Source: Spirochaetales bacterium (lineage in GTDB: Bacteria > Spirochaetota > Spirochaetia > Treponematales > UBA12059). From it: a DNA stretch of 9,329 nt. Shown one piece after another: positions 6,657-9,329 of the stretch (positions within the stretch are counted from its first letter, which is position 1; every line of letters starts with the position of its first letter). The stretch is from positions 1-9,329 of the forward strand of contig JAFGUM010000219.1 of NCBI GenBank assembly GCA_016938515.1, given 5' to 3'. The notes below the pieces were generated by a model, which was not told the origin of the DNA, made no database searches, and saw only the letters and a list, made by a program, of their open reading frames with translations. A program made the position numbers and the translations under genes.

Positions 6657-7577
6657 ATGGAAAAGCACCCGCACTCGGTAGAATTGACGGAAGCCCAGAA
6701 AAAAGCCATGGCGGTAGGGCCGTGGAGACTAGCCTGGGATCGCTTCAAGAAAAACAGAATAGCGTTGTGGGGAGGATCACTCTTCCTGATTATCCTCGTG
6801 TCGGTACTACTCGTACCCGTTATATCGTCGTACAAGCTCAGCGAGTTCGACCTGGCCAACAAGAACCTGCCACCATCGGGCGAGCACCTGCTCGGCACTG
6901 ATGAACAGGGACGCGACGTGCTGCTCAGGCTGTTTCTCGGTGGCCGCATATCGCTTCGCGTTGGCATAATGGCCGCTGGCGTTACCGTACTGCTCGGGGC
7001 TCTCGTAGGCGGCATAGCCGGGTACTACGGCGGGGTTGTTGACAACATCCTGATGCGCTTTGCCGAGATAGTCTACTCGATACCCTTTGTGCCCACGGTC
7101 ATTTCCATTTCGGCGGCCCTCATGTTCAGGGTGTCGTCGGAATACAAGATGTACCTCATCATGTTCCTTATAGGAATACTGAGCTGGCCGGGGCTGGCGC
7201 GTCTCGTTCGCGGCCAGATACTGTCGCTGCGCGAACAGGAGTTTATGCTGGCAACCGAGGCTCTCGGGCTGTCATCGTTCTCGCGCATCGTCAGGCACCT
7301 GCTGCCCAACACACTCGCGTACATAATCGTCAGCGCGACGCTGAGCATGGCGTCCGCCATCCTCACTGAAGCGGGCCTGTCGTTCCTGGGCCTGGGCGTT
7401 ACACCACCCACCCCCACCTGGGGCAACATGATAGAACGCGCGAGGGACTTCAAGGTTTTCCGCGACTTCTACTGGATGTGGATACCCCCGGGCGTAATGA
7501 TCATGCTTACGGTGGTAAGCATCAACTTGCTGGGCGAAGGACTCAGGGACTCGTTCGACCCGAAAGAGAACAGGTAG
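6657..7577 (+). CDS. oppC: Oligopeptide ABC transporter permease OppC
   Basis: 306 residues; AGGAAG (6645-6650), lying partly in the oppB stop codon, is 6 bases before the ATG, so translation is probably coupled. Second channel subunit. The polar cytoplasmic N-terminus includes WRLAWDRFKKNRIALWG (about 23-39), a hallmark of OppC/DppC, before the first helix (about 40-58). The periplasmic-side HLLGTDEQGRDVLLRL segment (77-92) is strongly conserved in this family, as is SFLGLGVTPPTPTWGNMI (242-259). The EAA loop is EALGLSSFSRIVRHLLP (201-217). The C-terminus, NLLGEGLRDSFDPKENR, is typical. Length is normal for the family and nothing is missing. Only 4 bases separate it from oppD. The operon context supports peptides as substrate, though dipeptide and nickel permeases share this sequence pattern. 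Confidence 0.93.
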   Translation: MEKHPHSVELTEAQKKAMAVGPWRLAWDRFKKNRIALWGGSLFLIILVSVLLVPVISSYKLSEFDLANKNLPPSGEHLLGTDEQGRDVLLRLFLGGRISLRVGIMAAGVTVLLGALVGGIAGYYGGVVDNILMRFAEIVYSIPFVPTVISISAALMFRVSSEYKMYLIMFLIGILSWPGLARLVRGQILSLREQEFMLATEALGLSSFSRIVRHLLPNTLAYIIVSATLSMASAILTEAGLSFLGLGVTPPTPTWGNMIERARDFKVFRDFYWMWIPPGVMIMLTVVSINLLGEGLRDSFDPKENR

Positions 7578-7581
7578 ATTC

Positions 7582-8547
7582 ATGAAAGAAATACTGAGGG
7601 TCGAAGACCTGGCAACGTATTTTCATACAGACCGGGGCGTGGTCAAGGCGGTAGACGGCATTTCGTATACGCTCGACGAGGGCGAGGTTCTCGGCGTCGT
7701 AGGTGAATCGGGCTGTGGCAAAAGCATCAACGCCATGAGCATACTCGACCTCCTGGAAAAGCCGGGCGTCATTGAGCGCGGCTCAATCAAGTACCAGGGC
7801 GAGGAACTCGTTGGCATATCTCCCCAGAAGATGCGCAGCTACCGCGGCAATGAAATTTCAATGATATTCCAGGAGCCTATGACCTCGCTCAATCCGGTCT
7901 TCCGCATCAGCGAGCAGATAATCGAGCCACTCATGCTTCACCGCAGCATGTCCAAGAAAGAAGCTGAAGGTCGCGTAGTCGAACTGCTGCAGACGGTAGG
8001 CATCCCGCGGGCGGAAAAGGTGGCTATGGATTATCCGCACCAGCTGTCGGGGGGTATGCGGCAGCGCGTGATGATAGCGATGGCGCTCGCGTGCAATCCC
8101 AAAATACTCATCGCGGACGAGCCGACAACAGCCCTCGACGTAACCATCCAGGCTCAGATTCTCAAACTGATGACAGACCTGCAGGAAAAAACCCAGACGG
8201 CCATAATGCTCATCACGCACGACCTGGGCGTTGTAGCGCAGATGGCACACAAGGTAATAGTCATGTACGCAGGCAAGATAGTGGAAGCAGCTCCGGTAAA
8301 CGAGCTGTACAAGAACCCAAAACACCCGTACACGATGGGTTTACTCGAATCCATTCCCAGCCTGGATCAGGATAAAGCTCGCCTGGCGAGCATCGATGGC
8401 GTCGTGCCCAACCCCTTTGAGCTACCCCAAGGCTGCTACTTCGCTCCCCGGTGCAAATACGCCATGGATATCTGCAAAACCAGGCACCCCGAGCCAACGA
8501 CTATAAACGATGGCCACACTGTCAGTTGCTATCTATACTCCAAATAG
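7582..8547 (+). CDS. oppD: Oligopeptide ABC transporter ATP-binding protein OppD
   Basis: 321 residues; ATG 4 bases after the oppC stop, with an AGGT ribosome-binding site inside the end of oppC. Cytoplasmic ATPase that powers import with OppF. Motifs in order: Walker A GESGCGKS (41-48), Q-loop Gln97 in [15 protein letters not shown] signature LSGGM (155-159), Walker B ILIADE (175-180), D-loop TALD (183-186) and switch His213. After about residue 245 comes the extra oligopeptide-transporter C-terminal domain, beginning KHPYTMGLL and containing four cysteines at 285, 291, 298 and 316 in the GC-F-PRC arrangement. In a mycobacterial OppD this kind of Cys-rich domain is reported to bind a 4Fe-4S cluster; the same is possible here but inferred. 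All catalytic residues are present, so the subunit should be active. ATA makes up 11 of 26 Ile codons. Confidence 0.93.
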   Translation: MKEILRVEDLATYFHTDRGVVKAVDGISYTLDEGEVLGVVGESGCGKSINAMSILDLLEKPGVIERGSIKYQGEELVGISPQKMRSYRGNEISMIFQEPMTSLNPVFRISEQIIEPLMLHRSMSKKEAEGRVVELLQTVGIPRAEKVAMDYPHQLSGGMRQRVMIAMALACNPKILIADEPTTALDVTIQAQILKLMTDLQEKTQTAIMLITHDLGVVAQMAHKVIVMYAGKIVEAAPVNELYKNPKHPYTMGLLESIPSLDQDKARLASIDGVVPNPFELPQGCYFAPRCKYAMDICKTRHPEPTTINDGHTVSCYLYSK

Positions 8548-8556
8548 GATGGACTT

Positions 8557-9329
8557 ATGGACGAATTAATCCTGCGGGTTGAAAACGTAAAGAAATATTT
8601 CCCTGTAAAGACGAGCATCCTTGATACGAGAAAGCGGTTCGTCAAGGCTGTAGACGGTGTCTCGTTTACTATAAAGCGGGGAGAAACGCTTGGGCTGGTT
8701 GGTGAATCGGGTTGCGGTAAATCAACGCTCGGCAGAACCATAGTGCGCCTGTACGATCCTACCGCCGGTACGATTCTGTACAACGACAAGGACATAGCCC
8801 AGTACAAGGGGCAAGCGCTTAAAGACCTTAAAAAGCACATACAGATCATCTTCCAGGATCCGTACAGCTCGCTCAACCCCCGCATGAACGTGAGCGCCAT
8901 TGTCGGCGAGGCAATGATAACCCACGGTGTCGCTCAGAAGGGCAAGGACTTCAGGGACAAGCTGATAGACGTCATAGAAACCTGCGGCCTATCCGACTAC
9001 CACATTTACCGCTATCCCCATCAATTCTCGGGCGGGCAGCGCCAGCGCATTGGCATTGCCAGGGCCCTCGCGCTCAACCCCGAATTCATAGTGGCCGACG
9101 AACCGGTTTCCGCGCTCGACGTATCAATCCAGTCGCAGATCCTCAACCTGATGATGGACCTGCAAGAACAGAAAGGTCTGTCGTACCTGTTCATATCTCA
9201 CGACCTGTCGGTGGTCAAGCACATCAGCCACCGTATCGGCGTTATGTACCTGGGCTCGATGGTGGAACTGGCCAACAAGGACGCACTGTACAATGACCCT
9301 TTGCACCCGTATACGCGAGCGCTCCTGTC
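8557..9329 (+). CDS. oppF: Oligopeptide ABC transporter ATP-binding protein OppF (C-terminus cut by window edge)
   Basis: 257 complete codons plus two bases, open to the right edge; the full family length is about 310-330 residues, so roughly the last 60-70 are missing. ATG lies 9 bases after the oppD stop, with AGGATGG 4 bases before it. Second ATPase subunit of the peptide importer. Motifs: KKYFPVK (12-18), typical of OppF/DppF and preceding an insertion not found in OppD; Walker [10 protein letters not shown] (49-57); Q-loop Gln100 in [13 protein letters not shown]; signature FSGGQ (157-161); Walker B FIVADE (177-182); SALD (185-188); switch His215 in FISHDLS. The sequence stops in HPYTRALL, at the entry to the C-terminal Cys-containing domain. 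The [11 protein letters not shown] wording and the N-terminal insertion separate OppF from OppD. Intact as far as it can be seen. Confidence 0.92.
   Translation, partial: MDELILRVENVKKYFPVKTSILDTRKRFVKAVDGVSFTIKRGETLGLVGESGCGKSTLGRTIVRLYDPTAGTILYNDKDIAQYKGQALKDLKKHIQIIFQDPYSSLNPRMNVSAIVGEAMITHGVAQKGKDFRDKLIDVIETCGLSDYHIYRYPHQFSGGQRQRIGIARALALNPEFIVADEPVSALDVSIQSQILNLMMDLQEQKGLSYLFISHDLSVVKHISHRIGVMYLGSMVELANKDALYNDPLHPYTRALL

Overview
The window reads as an ordinary bacterial chromosomal segment of moderately high GC (roughly mid-50s percent by eye). It is densely packed, with Shine-Dalgarno-led genes and short intergenic gaps. No rRNA, tRNA, mobile element or CRISPR array was seen. A lipoprotein peptide-binding protein, a complete-looking Opp transporter and a TGS-type nucleoside kinase together suit an anaerobic, peptide-fermenting bacterium. 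A spirochaete would fit, but Thermotogae or Firmicutes relatives carry the same families, so the taxonomic guess is weak.

Layout. The left end (1-1795) is read leftward: an M28-type metallopeptidase (914-1795), then after 91 bases the N-terminal 274 codons of an oligoendopeptidase F (1-822), cut by the window edge. A 168-base divergent intergenic region (1796-1963) separates them from a rightward nucleoside kinase with a threonyl-tRNA-synthetase-like N-terminus (1964-3616), which ends in a strong hairpin (3623-3651). A 264-base spacer follows, with a candidate promoter and a structured leader. Then comes a rightward oligopeptide ABC transporter operon: the lipoprotein binding protein oppA (3881-5587), two adjacent hairpins (5587-5631), permeases oppB (5666-6646) and oppC (6657-7577), and ATPases oppD (7582-8547) and oppF (8557 to the right edge, cut). 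The oppB-oppC-oppD-oppF gaps are 10, 4 and 9 bases, typical of coupled translation.

How it works together. OppA would capture extracytoplasmic peptides, OppB and OppC form the channel, and OppD and OppF power import. PepF and the M28 enzyme lack visible signal peptides and would act on peptides in the cytosol. The locus therefore looks like a peptide uptake and degradation neighbourhood; the kinase between the two halves has no evident link to it.

Most notable are expression signals rather than new gene families. oppA nearly avoids the Ile codon ATA (2 of 25 Ile codons, hand count), whereas oppB (15 of 35) and oppD (11 of 26) use it freely. oppA is also followed by a terminator-like hairpin, and its leader can fold so that the ribosome-binding site is paired. 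No previously undescribed system is visible; all seven coding regions belong to recognisable families.
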